Shown piece by piece: positions 7,467 to 14,582 of a stretch of DNA of 27,652 bases. A program made the translations under genes and the position numbers. The notes beneath the pieces were generated by a model, which ran no database searches, had not been told where the DNA came from, and worked only from the letters and a program-made list of their open reading frames with translations. The stretch is from Deltaproteobacteria bacterium (GTDB taxonomy: Bacteria; Desulfobacterota; Deferrimicrobia; Deferrimicrobiales; Deferrimicrobiaceae). Position 1 is the first letter of the stretch. Every line of letters starts with the position of its first letter. The stretch is taken from NCBI GenBank assembly GCA_003105225.1, contig PQAK01000178.1:1-27652 (forward strand), read 5' to 3'.

Positions 7467-9068
7467 CTACTGCACCGGCCGCTGGACCATCAGCGGGATC
7501 GTCGCCAGGAGATATCCGCGGGCGTGCAGCTCGCTTCCCTTTCCGGACGGCGCGTAGGTGGCCGCCACCCAGACGTCGCCGACGTTGTTGTTCTGCAGCC
7601 TCCGCTTCGGGTTGGGTCCGTCCGCCGCGGGGGTGAACAGGCCGTTCCGGTCGATGGTGCCGACGAAGTCGATGTCGTCGTCGTCCGGCGCGTTCATGAG
7701 CTCCTCGATCTTCCAGGACGCCGCAACCCGGCCGATCTCGATATCATCGTCGTTGCCGGCAACGCCGTCGGTCCCGCTGCTGTACGCCATCGCGTCGAAC
7801 TGCACGAGCTGCTTGACGGTCAGGCCCACCCCCCCGGTGCGCGACATCGCGGGCGACGGCGCCACCTTGATGTAGTCGACGCGGGAGTAGACCGAAAAAA
7901 GCTTCCCGGGTCCCTCGGCGCCGCCGGCCTTCGCCTTTCGGGGTCCCGGCGCCGCCTTGGCGTCGACGTCCACGGAGACCACCACCTTCGTCGGGGAGGC
8001 GGAAATCACCTTCTTCACCGCGACGCCGTCCCCGAAGCTCAACTCCTTTCCGAGCCCCGTCCCGGCAACGGTGAGGGTTGCGCCCTTCGTTCCCGCCGGG
8101 AGCGCCTTCGGGACCACCGAGAGGATCCTGGGCGAGGCCCCCGCGAACGTCCGGGTCTCAACGCCCCGCAGCTCGAAGTGCGGGTCCTCGAACCGGGAGC
8201 CGGTGAAGGTCGATCCGTCCGCGGACACGTGGAAGACCTCCCGGATCGGCTTCCCCGCGAGTGTCCCCTCGGCCCGCCACGCGTATCCGCCGTACAAGGT
8301 CGCCTTCCCCTGGATCGATCGTTTCTCATTGTCCTCGAACTCCACGGAGCCGCTGTAGGAGAAGGCGGCGGACCCGGTCCGCTTCATCTCGATCTCGCCG
8401 GTGTAGGCTCCCTTCCCCGCCTGGTAGCCGGCCACCACCCATTTCCCCGCTTCCACCTGCGGGCGGGCGGCGATCCACTGCTTCCATTCGGGAGTCTCGA
8501 GGGGAAACCGCTTCGCGAGCTCTTTCACGGACGCGGCGAGCGTTTCATCCCAGTCGAGAACGTCCTGGAGCTGGTACAGCCACCAGGGGAGCACCCCGGA
8601 GTGCATGTTCGCGAGCTTATCCCACTCCTCCGGCGTCCGCCGCTGCAAGGCCGACTTCGCGTAGCTGTGGCACCGGACGCAGGTATCGACGATGGCCTGG
8701 CCCTCCACCTTCTCCCGCGTGTCCCGCTTTTCGAGCGTGTAGGCGAAGGGGGCCACTTCGGCGGGAGCGAGCCCGTGTCGGTCGGAAAGGTACAGGAGGA
8801 GCGCTTCCTTCCGTTCGCGACTCGCCGAAAGCCCGTGGATGCGCTTGTGCCGCCACAAGGTTTCCTCCCATCCCTCGGGAGACTTCCGCAGGAAGGAGAT
8901 CCGGGAGACGATTCCGTACCGGTTGGCGTGGCACTGCGTGCACATCGAGAGGATCCAGTCGTCGGTCACCTTGATCCCCAACGCCCCCTCGGCCGCCGCC
9001 GCGCCGTAGGTCGCGAGGATCATGGCCGCCAGGAATCCCGCAAACCGAAGTACCTTTCTAACGTGCAT
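7467..9068 (-). CDS. qhpA: Quinohemoprotein amine dehydrogenase alpha subunit (diheme)
   Basis: 533 residues. A signal peptide is seen (residues 1-26, cut after AAA), so export to the periplasm is expected. Two heme c sites follow: CTQCH at 43-47 and CVRCH at 130-134, forming the N-terminal diheme domain; the remainder is beta-rich, as in the Ig-like domains of QHNDH alpha. In the known enzyme, electrons from the gamma-subunit quinone pass through these hemes to a soluble acceptor (cytochrome or azurin). The ATG at 9068 is preceded by GAGGAGGGAG, so the longer upstream frame is rejected. It is the first gene of the operon, downstream of a sigma-54-type promoter. Family assignment rests on the two CxxCH spacings, the length and the complete qhp context. 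Confidence 0.88.
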   Translation of the reverse strand: MHVRKVLRFAGFLAAMILATYGAAAAEGALGIKVTDDWILSMCTQCHANRYGIVSRISFLRKSPEGWEETLWRHKRIHGLSASRERKEALLLYLSDRHGLAPAEVAPFAYTLEKRDTREKVEGQAIVDTCVRCHSYAKSALQRRTPEEWDKLANMHSGVLPWWLYQLQDVLDWDETLAASVKELAKRFPLETPEWKQWIAARPQVEAGKWVVAGYQAGKGAYTGEIEMKRTGSAAFSYSGSVEFEDNEKRSIQGKATLYGGYAWRAEGTLAGKPIREVFHVSADGSTFTGSRFEDPHFELRGVETRTFAGASPRILSVVPKALPAGTKGATLTVAGTGLGKELSFGDGVAVKKVISASPTKVVVSVDVDAKAAPGPRKAKAGGAEGPGKLFSVYSRVDYIKVAPSPAMSRTGGVGLTVKQLVQFDAMAYSSGTDGVAGNDDDIEIGRVAASWKIEELMNAPDDDDIDFVGTIDRNGLFTPAADGPNPKRRLQNNNVGDVWVAATYAPSGKGSELHARGYLLATIPLMVQRPVQ

Positions 9069-9124
9069 CACTCCCTCCTCGTCTAAAGTATCGAAAGGCC
9101 TGTATGGTGCGTCAGTAAGTGCAG

Positions 9125-9140
9125 AGCAAATAGCATTCCA
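9125..9140 (-). promoter_or_regulatory. Sigma-54 (-24/-12) promoter for the qhp operon
   Basis: On the minus strand the sequence reads TGGAATGCTATTTGCT. This fits TGGCACG-N4-TTGCW with GG and GC separated by exactly 10 nt and only two mismatches in the -24 box. It points at qhpA, leaving an expected transcript start near 9113 and a 5' leader of about 45 nt before the ATG. Sigma-54 promoters need an enhancer-binding activator, which would fit induction by an amine or by nitrogen/anaerobic signals. In Paracoccus the operon is instead described as under the AraC-type regulator QhpR. Confidence 0.62.
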
Positions 9141-9291
9141 AGCCGACCGCGGGTTTCCACCGGAACCCGGGCGCGCCGGTAAAATATCAAAACCCAATAC
9201 AAATCGATCCGTCCATCGCCGAAGGCGGGGTCCGATCGGGGACGCTTTCCCGGGGAGGTTTCCCAAAAATGGATGGCGCCGCGGAAACGAC

Positions 9292-9307
9292 GTCTCATAT
9301 ATGAGAC
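9292..9307. promoter_or_regulatory. Perfect 16-bp palindrome, candidate activator or operator site
   Basis: GTCTCATATATGAGAC is its own reverse complement. It lies about 150 bp upstream of the -24 element of qhpA, the usual distance for an enhancer-binding protein site, and about 125 bp upstream of the divergent aminotransferase gene. I found no second copy in this intergenic region. The regulator that binds it is not encoded in the window. Confidence 0.5.
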
Positions 9308-9433
9308 TGCGATTGCGATGAATCCATCGGAGGCGACCCCCCTTTCCGCCGCAGGGGGATGAAAATCCCGGTCGAAAGTGCGAATATATCCGGTGCCAAA
9401 CCTTGCATAACGAACCGGGGAGAGGAAAGACCG

Positions 9434-10507
9434 ATGGAAATCGCGTGCCATCTTGCAGCGCCTGCGCAACGAAAACCGAAACCGGCCGACGATTCGGCCC
9501 TGGGGTTCGGGAAGATTTTTTCCGACCACATGTTTCTCATGGAGTACTCCCTGGAACGGGGTTGGCACGATGCGCGGGTCGTTCCGTACGCCGCGATCCC
9601 CATGGACCCCGCCTCCATGGTGCTTCATTACGGGCAGGAGATCTTCGAGGGACTGAAGGCCTATCGCGGGAAAGGGGGCGCCATCTGCCTGTTCCGCCCG
9701 CTCATGAACTTCGAACGGATGAACCGGTCAGCCGACCGCCTGTGTCTGCCCGGGATTCCGGTGGAGGACCAGCTCCAGGCCGTTGACGCCCTGGTGAGCG
9801 CCGACAAGGACTGGATCCCCGCCACCCGGGGCACATCGCTCTATGTCCGTCCGACGATGATCGCCACGGAAGCCGGGCTGGGGGTGCGGCCGTCGACGGA
9901 ATGCCTGTTCTTCATCATCACCGGACCCGTCGGCAATTATTACGCCCGCGGATTCGAGCCGGTCCGCATCCTGGTGGAGCAGCGGTTCGTCCGGGCGGCG
10001 AAAGGCGGGCTGGGCGAAGCCAAGACGGGAGCCAACTATGCCGCAAGCCTGCTGGCGGCCAAAAAAGCGAAGGAGAAGGGATTCGACCAGGTGCTGTGGC
10101 TGGACGCCGGCAGACTGGAGCAGGTCGAGGAAGTCGGCACGATGAACATCTTCTTCGTCTTCGGAGACGAATTGGTGACTCCCCCCCTTTCGGGATCGAT
10201 CCTGCCCGGCGTCACGCGGGATTCCGTCCTGCGGATCGCGCGCGACTGGGGATGGAGCGTATCCGAGCGGCCCGTCGGCATGGGGCAGGTGATCCAGGCG
10301 ATCCAGGACGGGTCCTTGCGCGAGGCGTTCGGAACCGGGACGGCCGCGGTGATTTCCCCCGTGGGGACGCTCAGCTACAAGGGCAAAGAGTACAATATCA
10401 ACGGGGGCCGCATCGGGGAGATCGCCCGGAAGCTGTTCGACGAGATCACGGGCATCCAGTACGGCGAGATCATGGACCGGTACGGCTGGGTGCACCAGGC
10501 AGGGTAA
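9434..10507 (+). CDS. ilvE: Branched-chain amino acid aminotransferase (class IV, PLP)
   Basis: 357 residues, the usual length of the BCAT-type class IV aminotransferase. The PLP lysine is Lys197 in GEAKTGANYAAS, and EEVGTMN follows downstream, both family signatures; HYGQEIFEGLKAY near residues 65-77 is also typical. It converts Leu, Ile and Val to their 2-oxo acids with 2-oxoglutarate, in the cytoplasm. The start at ATG 9434 is chosen because GGGAGAGGAAAG lies just upstream; the 25 codons before it are not family-like. It is followed after 15 bp by an SDR gene, so the two are probably co-transcribed, divergently from the qhp operon. Whether it is linked to amine metabolism or simply neighbours it is unknown. 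Confidence 0.92.
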   Translation: MEIACHLAAPAQRKPKPADDSALGFGKIFSDHMFLMEYSLERGWHDARVVPYAAIPMDPASMVLHYGQEIFEGLKAYRGKGGAICLFRPLMNFERMNRSADRLCLPGIPVEDQLQAVDALVSADKDWIPATRGTSLYVRPTMIATEAGLGVRPSTECLFFIITGPVGNYYARGFEPVRILVEQRFVRAAKGGLGEAKTGANYAASLLAAKKAKEKGFDQVLWLDAGRLEQVEEVGTMNIFFVFGDELVTPPLSGSILPGVTRDSVLRIARDWGWSVSERPVGMGQVIQAIQDGSLREAFGTGTAAVISPVGTLSYKGKEYNINGGRIGEIARKLFDEITGIQYGEIMDRYGWVHQAG

Positions 10508-10522
10508 CGCGGGGAGGCGCCG

Positions 10523-11314
10523 TTGGACCTGGGCTTGCGCGGCAAGACCGCCCTGGTATGCGCGGGAAGCAGGGGAATCGGCAGGGCGTGCGCGGAAGCG
10601 CTTTCCGCCGAAGGAGCGCGCGTGGCGATCTGCGCCCGGGACACGGGGACGCTCTCCCGCGCCGCCGAGGAAATCTCGCGGGGAACCGGCAATCCCGTCC
10701 TGCCGCTGCAGGCCGACCTGACCCGGGTGGAGGACATCGACTCGCTGTTCGGGGAGATCCGCCAGTCCTTCGGCACGCTGCACATTCTGGTCGCCAACGC
10801 CGGCGGACCGCCCCCGTCCGGTTTCCTGGGCACCGCCGACGAAGACTGGCTCCGGGCCTTCCACCTCAATTTCCTGAGCGGCGCGCGATGCATCCGCAAG
10901 TGCCTCCCCTGGATGATCCGCCAGAGGTTCGGCCGCATCCTCATGCTCACCTCGTTTTCGGTCAAGCAGCCGATCGACAACCTCATCCAGTCCAACGCGG
11001 TCCGCAGCGCCGTCGTGGGGATGGCCAAAACCCTCTCCCGCGAGGTCGCGGAGCACCAGGTCACCGTCAATACCATCTGCCCCGGGTATGTGCTGACGGA
11101 CCGCCTGAAAACCGTGATCGAGAAACGCGCCCGGGAGAACCAGGTCTCCCTGGAAGAGGCGATGGAAGCGGGAGTGGACGAAATCCCCGTGGGAAGGTTC
11201 GGCCGGCCGGAGGAGGTGGGGGCGCTGGTCGCCTTCCTGGCCTCCGAACCGGCGTCGTATATCACCGGGGCGACCATCCAGGTCGACGGCGGCCTAATCC
11301 GGGGGCTGCTCTAG
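10523..11314 (+). CDS. SDR family protein with non-canonical catalytic residues
   Basis: 263 residues with a Rossmann fold of the classical SDR type: NAD(P) motif AGSRGIG (14-20), Asp65, NAGG at 92-95, Asn116, Ser144 and a C-terminal GGLIRG segment. The usual YxxxK catalytic pair is absent: the aligned residues are Ser157 and Arg161 (QSNAVRSAVVG). This subgroup is normally labelled 3-oxoacyl-ACP reductase-like, but without Tyr/Lys its activity is uncertain. The start is TTG at 10523 with GGGGAGG upstream. Its 3' end overlaps the convergent DUF167 gene by 21 bp. It is probably an operon partner of the aminotransferase. Confidence 0.82.
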   Translation: MDLGLRGKTALVCAGSRGIGRACAEALSAEGARVAICARDTGTLSRAAEEISRGTGNPVLPLQADLTRVEDIDSLFGEIRQSFGTLHILVANAGGPPPSGFLGTADEDWLRAFHLNFLSGARCIRKCLPWMIRQRFGRILMLTSFSVKQPIDNLIQSNAVRSAVVGMAKTLSREVAEHQVTVNTICPGYVLTDRLKTVIEKRARENQVSLEEAMEAGVDEIPVGRFGRPEEVGALVAFLASEPASYITGATIQVDGGLIRGLL

Positions 11315-11620
11315 CCCCAGCCTGCGAAAAACGTCTTGCTTCGTCGCCCCGTGGATGCGCACGATCTTCCGCCGGCCGCGCATGCCGGCGACGACTTCCA
11401 CCTGCCGCCGCGGGACGTCGAGCACCCGCGAGAGAAACCGTACCAGGGCATCGTTCGCCCGGTTCTCCACCGCCGGGGCCGTGAGCTTCACCCGGATGGC
11501 CCCCTCGACCAGGCCGGCAACCTCCTCCTTCGAGGAGCGGGGGACCACGCGGACCTCGAGGGTCGCGGGAGAGGCCGCGCGGCCCGCTGCGATCGGTCCG
11601 GGCATTCCCTTGCCGGCCAC
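11294..11620 (-). CDS. DUF167 (YggU) family protein
   Basis: 108 residues. The DUF167 core is visible: VRVVPRSSKEEVAG, IRVKLTAPAVENRANDAL and the closing GRRKIVRIHG segment. The function of the family is unknown; it is small, cytoplasmic and usually sits next to yggT. The start is GTG at 11620, or ATG at 11605, which has AAGGG immediately before it; the difference is five residues outside the core. It is the last gene of the leftward maf-yggS-proC-yggT run, and its 3' end overlaps the convergent SDR gene. Confidence 0.85.
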   Translation of the reverse strand: MAGKGMPGPIAAGRAASPATLEVRVVPRSSKEEVAGLVEGAIRVKLTAPAVENRANDALVRFLSRVLDVPRRQVEVVAGMRGRRKIVRIHGATKQDVFRRLGLEQPPD

Positions 11621-11624
11621 GGCG

Positions 11625-11924
11625 TCAGTGCAGCCGCACCGCCAGGTCGGCGAGGGTCTGCACGACGAACCAGTCCACGAAGTAGATCGCCAGGATCACC
11701 ACGATCGGCGAGAAGTCGATGCTGCCCGCCATGAGGGGCAGCCGCCGTCGAAGGGGAGAGAGGACCGGCTCCGTGATCGAATGGATGATGCGGACGATCG
11801 GGTTGTAGGGGTCGGGGTTGACCCAGGACAGGAGCGCCCGGATGACGATGATCACCATGTATCCGTTCAGGACGAAATGAAGCAGGCGGGCAAGAGCGGA
11901 CAGGAAGTTTCCGAACACGAACAT
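11625..11924 (-). CDS. yggT: YggT family integral membrane protein
   Basis: 99 residues with two hydrophobic segments (about 5-29 and 72-93), flanking the family core SWVNPDPYNPIVRIIHSITEPVL and PLRR. YggT proteins are small inner-membrane proteins of unclear role, often in operons with proC and yggS. The ATG at 11924 is preceded by AAGGAGA at good spacing; the upstream reading in this frame is a shadow of proC. It sits 11 bp after proC and 4 bp before the DUF167 gene, so translation is likely coupled. Confidence 0.88.
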   Translation of the reverse strand: MFVFGNFLSALARLLHFVLNGYMVIIVIRALLSWVNPDPYNPIVRIIHSITEPVLSPLRRRLPLMAGSIDFSPIVVILAIYFVDWFVVQTLADLAVRLH

Positions 11925-11935
11925 TGCGGTCTCCT

Positions 11936-12742
11936 TCAGGTCGATAGTTCGCGGCAACGCTGCCACGCGGCGAAGACGGCATCCATCACCGTCCCGCGAA
12001 AGGCGCCCCGTTCCAGGGCCGCGATTCCGGCGGCCGTCGTGCCGCCGGGTGAGGTCACCAGGTCCTTCAGCTGCCCGGGATGCTTCCCCGATTCCCGGGC
12101 CATCCTCGCCGCCCCTTCCACGGTGGAAGCCGCCAGGAGGATCGCCTCCTCGCGCCCCATGCCGCTTCGGACCGCGCCGTCCGCCAGCGCCTCGATGAAG
12201 AGAAAGACGTAGGCGGGTCCGGAGCCCGACAGCGCCGTCACCACGTCCAGCTGATCCTCGCGCGCGAACTCGGCCACGGTGCCGAAGGAAGCGAAGATCT
12301 TTCGGGCCCACGCCTTCTGCTCTTCCCGGACGCCCTCCGCGAAATAAAGGCCCGTGCTCCCCATCCCCACCTGCGCGGGGGTGTTCGGCATCGAGCGCAC
12401 CACGCTGCTTCCCTCGCCGAGAGCCTCGAGAAAGACCCGGGTCTTGACCCCCGCCGCGATCGAGACGAACAGTTTCCCCTTCGCCTCGTCCGCCGGCAAC
12501 TGCCGAAGCACGTCGGGGATCGTCTGGGGCTTCACGGCGAACACGATCGTGTCACACCCCTGCACCAGGCCGGCCAGGGCGTTCGAAACGGAGATGCCGA
12601 ACCGTTTCCGGAGGTCTTCCGTCCGCCCGGGCCGGATGTCCAGAACGTACAGCCGTTCCGCAGGCATCAGCTTCGCAGCGAGGATCCCCCGGATCATCGC
12701 CTCCGCCATGTTCCCGGCGCCGATGAATCCCAACCCCTTCAT
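11936..12742 (-). CDS. proC: Pyrroline-5-carboxylate reductase
   Basis: 268 residues, the normal ProC length. The N-terminal dinucleotide motif GFIGAGNMAEA is followed by VFAVKPQ, MPNTPAQVG and the C-terminal signature LSGSGPAYVFLFIEALADGAVR through TSPGGTTAAG. It reduces 1-pyrroline-5-carboxylate to proline with NAD(P)H in the cytoplasm. The start at ATG 12742 overlaps the yggS stop as ATGA, with GGAGGG upstream. The long upstream extension of this frame crosses yggS and maf and is not coding. Confidence 0.95.
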   Translation of the reverse strand: MKGLGFIGAGNMAEAMIRGILAAKLMPAERLYVLDIRPGRTEDLRKRFGISVSNALAGLVQGCDTIVFAVKPQTIPDVLRQLPADEAKGKLFVSIAAGVKTRVFLEALGEGSSVVRSMPNTPAQVGMGSTGLYFAEGVREEQKAWARKIFASFGTVAEFAREDQLDVVTALSGSGPAYVFLFIEALADGAVRSGMGREEAILLAASTVEGAARMARESGKHPGQLKDLVTSPGGTTAAGIAALERGAFRGTVMDAVFAAWQRCRELST

Positions 12743-13440
12743 CCCGCCCTCCTTGCGCGGCTCCCGAAGATCGCGGTCCCGACGCGGACCATCGTCGCCC
12801 CTTCCTCGATCGCCGCTTCGAAATCGTTCGACATCCCCATCGACAGCTCCGTCAGCTCCCCCCCCGCCCCTCCGATGGAAGCGCATCGACCGAGCAGTTC
12901 CCGGAGGCGCGCGAAATACGGCCGGCTCTCCTCGGGATCCTCCGTCATCGGCGGGACGGCCATCAATCCCCGAACCCGAACACCCTGGAGGGCGGCGGCC
13001 GAAGCCAACAGGGCCGCCAGCTCCCCGGGCGGGACTCCGGCCTTGCTTCCCTCCCCGGCAAGATTCACCTCGATGAGGACCGGCAGGGTTTTCCCCGCCT
13101 CGGCGCAGCGCCGCGAGAGCTCGGCGAGAAGACGGGGGGAATCGACCGACTGGACCCACCCGAACAGGGAGGCGGCCTTCCTTGCCTTGTTGGACTGCAG
13201 CCTGCCGATCAGGTGCCATTCCGCGTCGGGAAACGCGCGCACCTTCTCCTCCGCCTCCTGGACATAGTTCTCGCCGAACACCCTCAGGCCCGCGGCGTAC
13301 GCCTCCGCCACGCGTTCCACCGGATGCGTCTTGGATACCGCCACCAGCCGGATCGACCGTGGCGAACGCCCCGAACGGGCCGCGGCGCGTTCCACCCGCT
13401 CCAGGACACGGGCCACGCGGTCCTTGACCGTCCCCTCCAT
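12739..13440 (-). CDS. YggS/PLPBP family pyridoxal phosphate homeostasis protein
   Basis: 233 residues forming an alanine-racemase-like single-domain barrel. The PLP lysine is Lys37 (VAVSKTHP), followed by FGENYVQE, WHLIGRLQSNK, and the closing LSMGMSNDFEAAI and VRVGTAIFG motifs. The family binds PLP and buffers its free level rather than acting on a defined substrate. The ATG is at 13440, three bases after the maf stop; its stop overlaps the proC start. Linkage with proC and yggT is a classic conserved grouping. Confidence 0.93.
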   Translation of the reverse strand: MEGTVKDRVARVLERVERAAARSGRSPRSIRLVAVSKTHPVERVAEAYAAGLRVFGENYVQEAEEKVRAFPDAEWHLIGRLQSNKARKAASLFGWVQSVDSPRLLAELSRRCAEAGKTLPVLIEVNLAGEGSKAGVPPGELAALLASAAALQGVRVRGLMAVPPMTEDPEESRPYFARLRELLGRCASIGGAGGELTELSMGMSNDFEAAIEEGATMVRVGTAIFGSRARRAG

Positions 13441-13443
13441 GCC

Positions 13444-14073
13444 TTACGTCCCTTTCCCCGCGAACTCGTACCAGCCGGGACCCTTCCGGGACACGCGGAC
13501 CAGGCCCGACCGCAGCAGCATCGCGAGGGTCTGCGTCATCGGCAGCCCCACCACGTTCGTGAACGACCCGCGGATCCGGTCGATCAGGAGGGTTCCCGCC
13601 CCCTGGGCGGCGTAGGCCCCCGCCTTGTCGTCGCTCTCTCCCGTTCGCAGGTAGGCCGCGATCTCCTCCCGGGTGAGCGATCGGAACCGGACGCGGGAGG
13701 TCATGCACAACCGGTCGCGGTAGCCGTCCACCTGGCGGAGCAGGCAGACCGCCGTATGCACGAGGTGCTCGCGGCCTGCCAGCAGGAACAACATCCGTTC
13801 CGCCTCCCTCCGGGTCGACGGCTTCCCGAGGATCCTCCTCCCCGCGACGACGATCGTGTCCGCCGAGAGGACCATGGCATCCGGGTGGCGGGAGGCGACC
13901 TCCTCCCCTTTTTCCCGCGCGGCCCGGCGGACAAACCGCAGCGGCGGCTCTCCCGGCCGGGGAACCTCCTCGATGCGGGAAGGCACCACGCGGAACCGCA
14001 CCCCGATCGCGCGCAGCAACTCCCGGCGGCGGGGGGATGCGGATGCCAGTATCAGACGCGCAGTCGGGGCCAC
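13444..14073 (-). CDS. maf: Maf family nucleoside triphosphate pyrophosphatase
   Basis: 209 residues. The N-terminus LILASASPRRRELL, the catalytic SADTIVV, GKPS, and YAAQGAG with the closing SFTNVVGLP are all Maf signatures. Maf proteins hydrolyse dTTP/UTP or modified nucleotides and prevent their incorporation. The protein starts with GTG at 14073, which has no Shine-Dalgarno sequence; a perfect TATAAT lies 8 nt upstream, so the mRNA may be leaderless. It is the first gene of the leftward maf-yggS-proC-yggT-DUF167 operon. The C-terminal 20 residues (VSRKGPGWYEFAGKGT) extend slightly beyond the usual end. Confidence 0.92.
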   Translation of the reverse strand: MAPTARLILASASPRRRELLRAIGVRFRVVPSRIEEVPRPGEPPLRFVRRAAREKGEEVASRHPDAMVLSADTIVVAGRRILGKPSTRREAERMLFLLAGREHLVHTAVCLLRQVDGYRDRLCMTSRVRFRSLTREEIAAYLRTGESDDKAGAYAAQGAGTLLIDRIRGSFTNVVGLPMTQTLAMLLRSGLVRVSRKGPGWYEFAGKGT

Positions 14074-14081
14074 GGGGGACC

Positions 14082-14087
14082 ATTATA
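14082..14087 (-). promoter_or_regulatory. -10 element (TATAAT) upstream of maf
   Basis: A consensus TATAAT on the minus strand ends 8 nt before the maf GTG. No clear -35 is seen at 16-18 nt. The spacing would put the transcript start at or next to the start codon, consistent with the absence of a ribosome-binding site. Confidence 0.4.
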
Positions 14088-14118
14088 TCGGGAAGTTCCC
14101 CGGCGCGGACACCCTTCC

Positions 14119-14148
14119 TTGACCCTGATGAAGTTCCTGTGCTACAAA
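14119..14148 (+). promoter_or_regulatory. Sigma-70-type promoter for the YjbQ-family gene
   Basis: TTGACC (-35) is followed after 18 nt by TACAAA (-10), five and four of six matches to consensus. It ends about 25 bp before the ATG at 14173, leaving room for the GGGGGAG ribosome-binding site. It faces the maf promoter across roughly 30 bp. Confidence 0.4.
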
Positions 14149-14172
14149 GGGATGCCAAGGGGGAGTCGCCCG

Positions 14173-14574
14173 ATGAATGTGAAAACCGTGACCGTACGGA
14201 CGGATGCCGCCCAGCAGCTCGTCGACATCACGCCCACCGTGCGCCACGTGGTCCGCGAGAGCGGCGTCACCCGCGGCGCCTGCATGATTTTCATCCCCCA
14301 CACGACCGCCGCGGTGACGATCAACGAGAACGCCGACCCGAACGTCCGGAAAGACCTCCTGAACATCCTGGAAGCGGCGGTTCCCTCCAAAGGGAATTAC
14401 CTGCATACCGAGGGGAACGCCCACGCCCACGCGAAGGCAAGCCTGGTCGGTCCCACGGTTTCGGTATTCGTCGAGGCCGGCCAGCTGGTGCTGGGCACCT
14501 GGCAGGCGATCTTCCTTTGCGAATTCGACGGCCCCAGGACCCGCAACATCCTCGTGCGCGTTACCCCCGCGTAA
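14173..14574 (+). CDS. YjbQ family protein (UPF0047, secondary thiamine-phosphate synthase type)
   Basis: 133 residues, typical for the family. The signatures are FIPHTTAAVTINENADP and the metal-site motif HTEGNAHAHAK, with GTWQAIFLCEFDGPR near the end. E. coli YjbQ has weak thiamine-phosphate synthase activity that is probably not its main role, so the physiological function is open. The start at ATG 14173 has GGGGGAG upstream; the longer open frame upstream crosses maf in antisense. It converges with the selenoprotein gene, only 8 bp apart at the 3' ends. Confidence 0.9.
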   Translation: MNVKTVTVRTDAAQQLVDITPTVRHVVRESGVTRGACMIFIPHTTAAVTINENADPNVRKDLLNILEAAVPSKGNYLHTEGNAHAHAKASLVGPTVSVFVEAGQLVLGTWQAIFLCEFDGPRTRNILVRVTPA

Positions 14575-14582
14575 CCCGAAAA

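Larger units (their letters stand above)
9069..9433. other. Divergent intergenic region between qhpA and the aminotransferase gene
   Basis: About 365 bp without a credible gene. It holds the sigma-54-type element for qhpA and a perfect palindrome nearer the aminotransferase side. Short open frames here on both strands lack ribosome-binding sites and recognisable content. The last bases before 9434 carry the GGGAGAGG ribosome-binding site of the aminotransferase gene. Confidence 0.7.

Noticed and set aside
9390..9410. Sigma-54-like element (GGTGCC...TTGCA) before the aminotransferase gene
   Set aside because: GG and GC are 11 nt apart instead of 10 and the -24 box matches poorly.
9359..9433. 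N-terminal extension of the aminotransferase
   Set aside because: The extension is not family-like and the GGGAGAGG site sits before the ATG at 9434.
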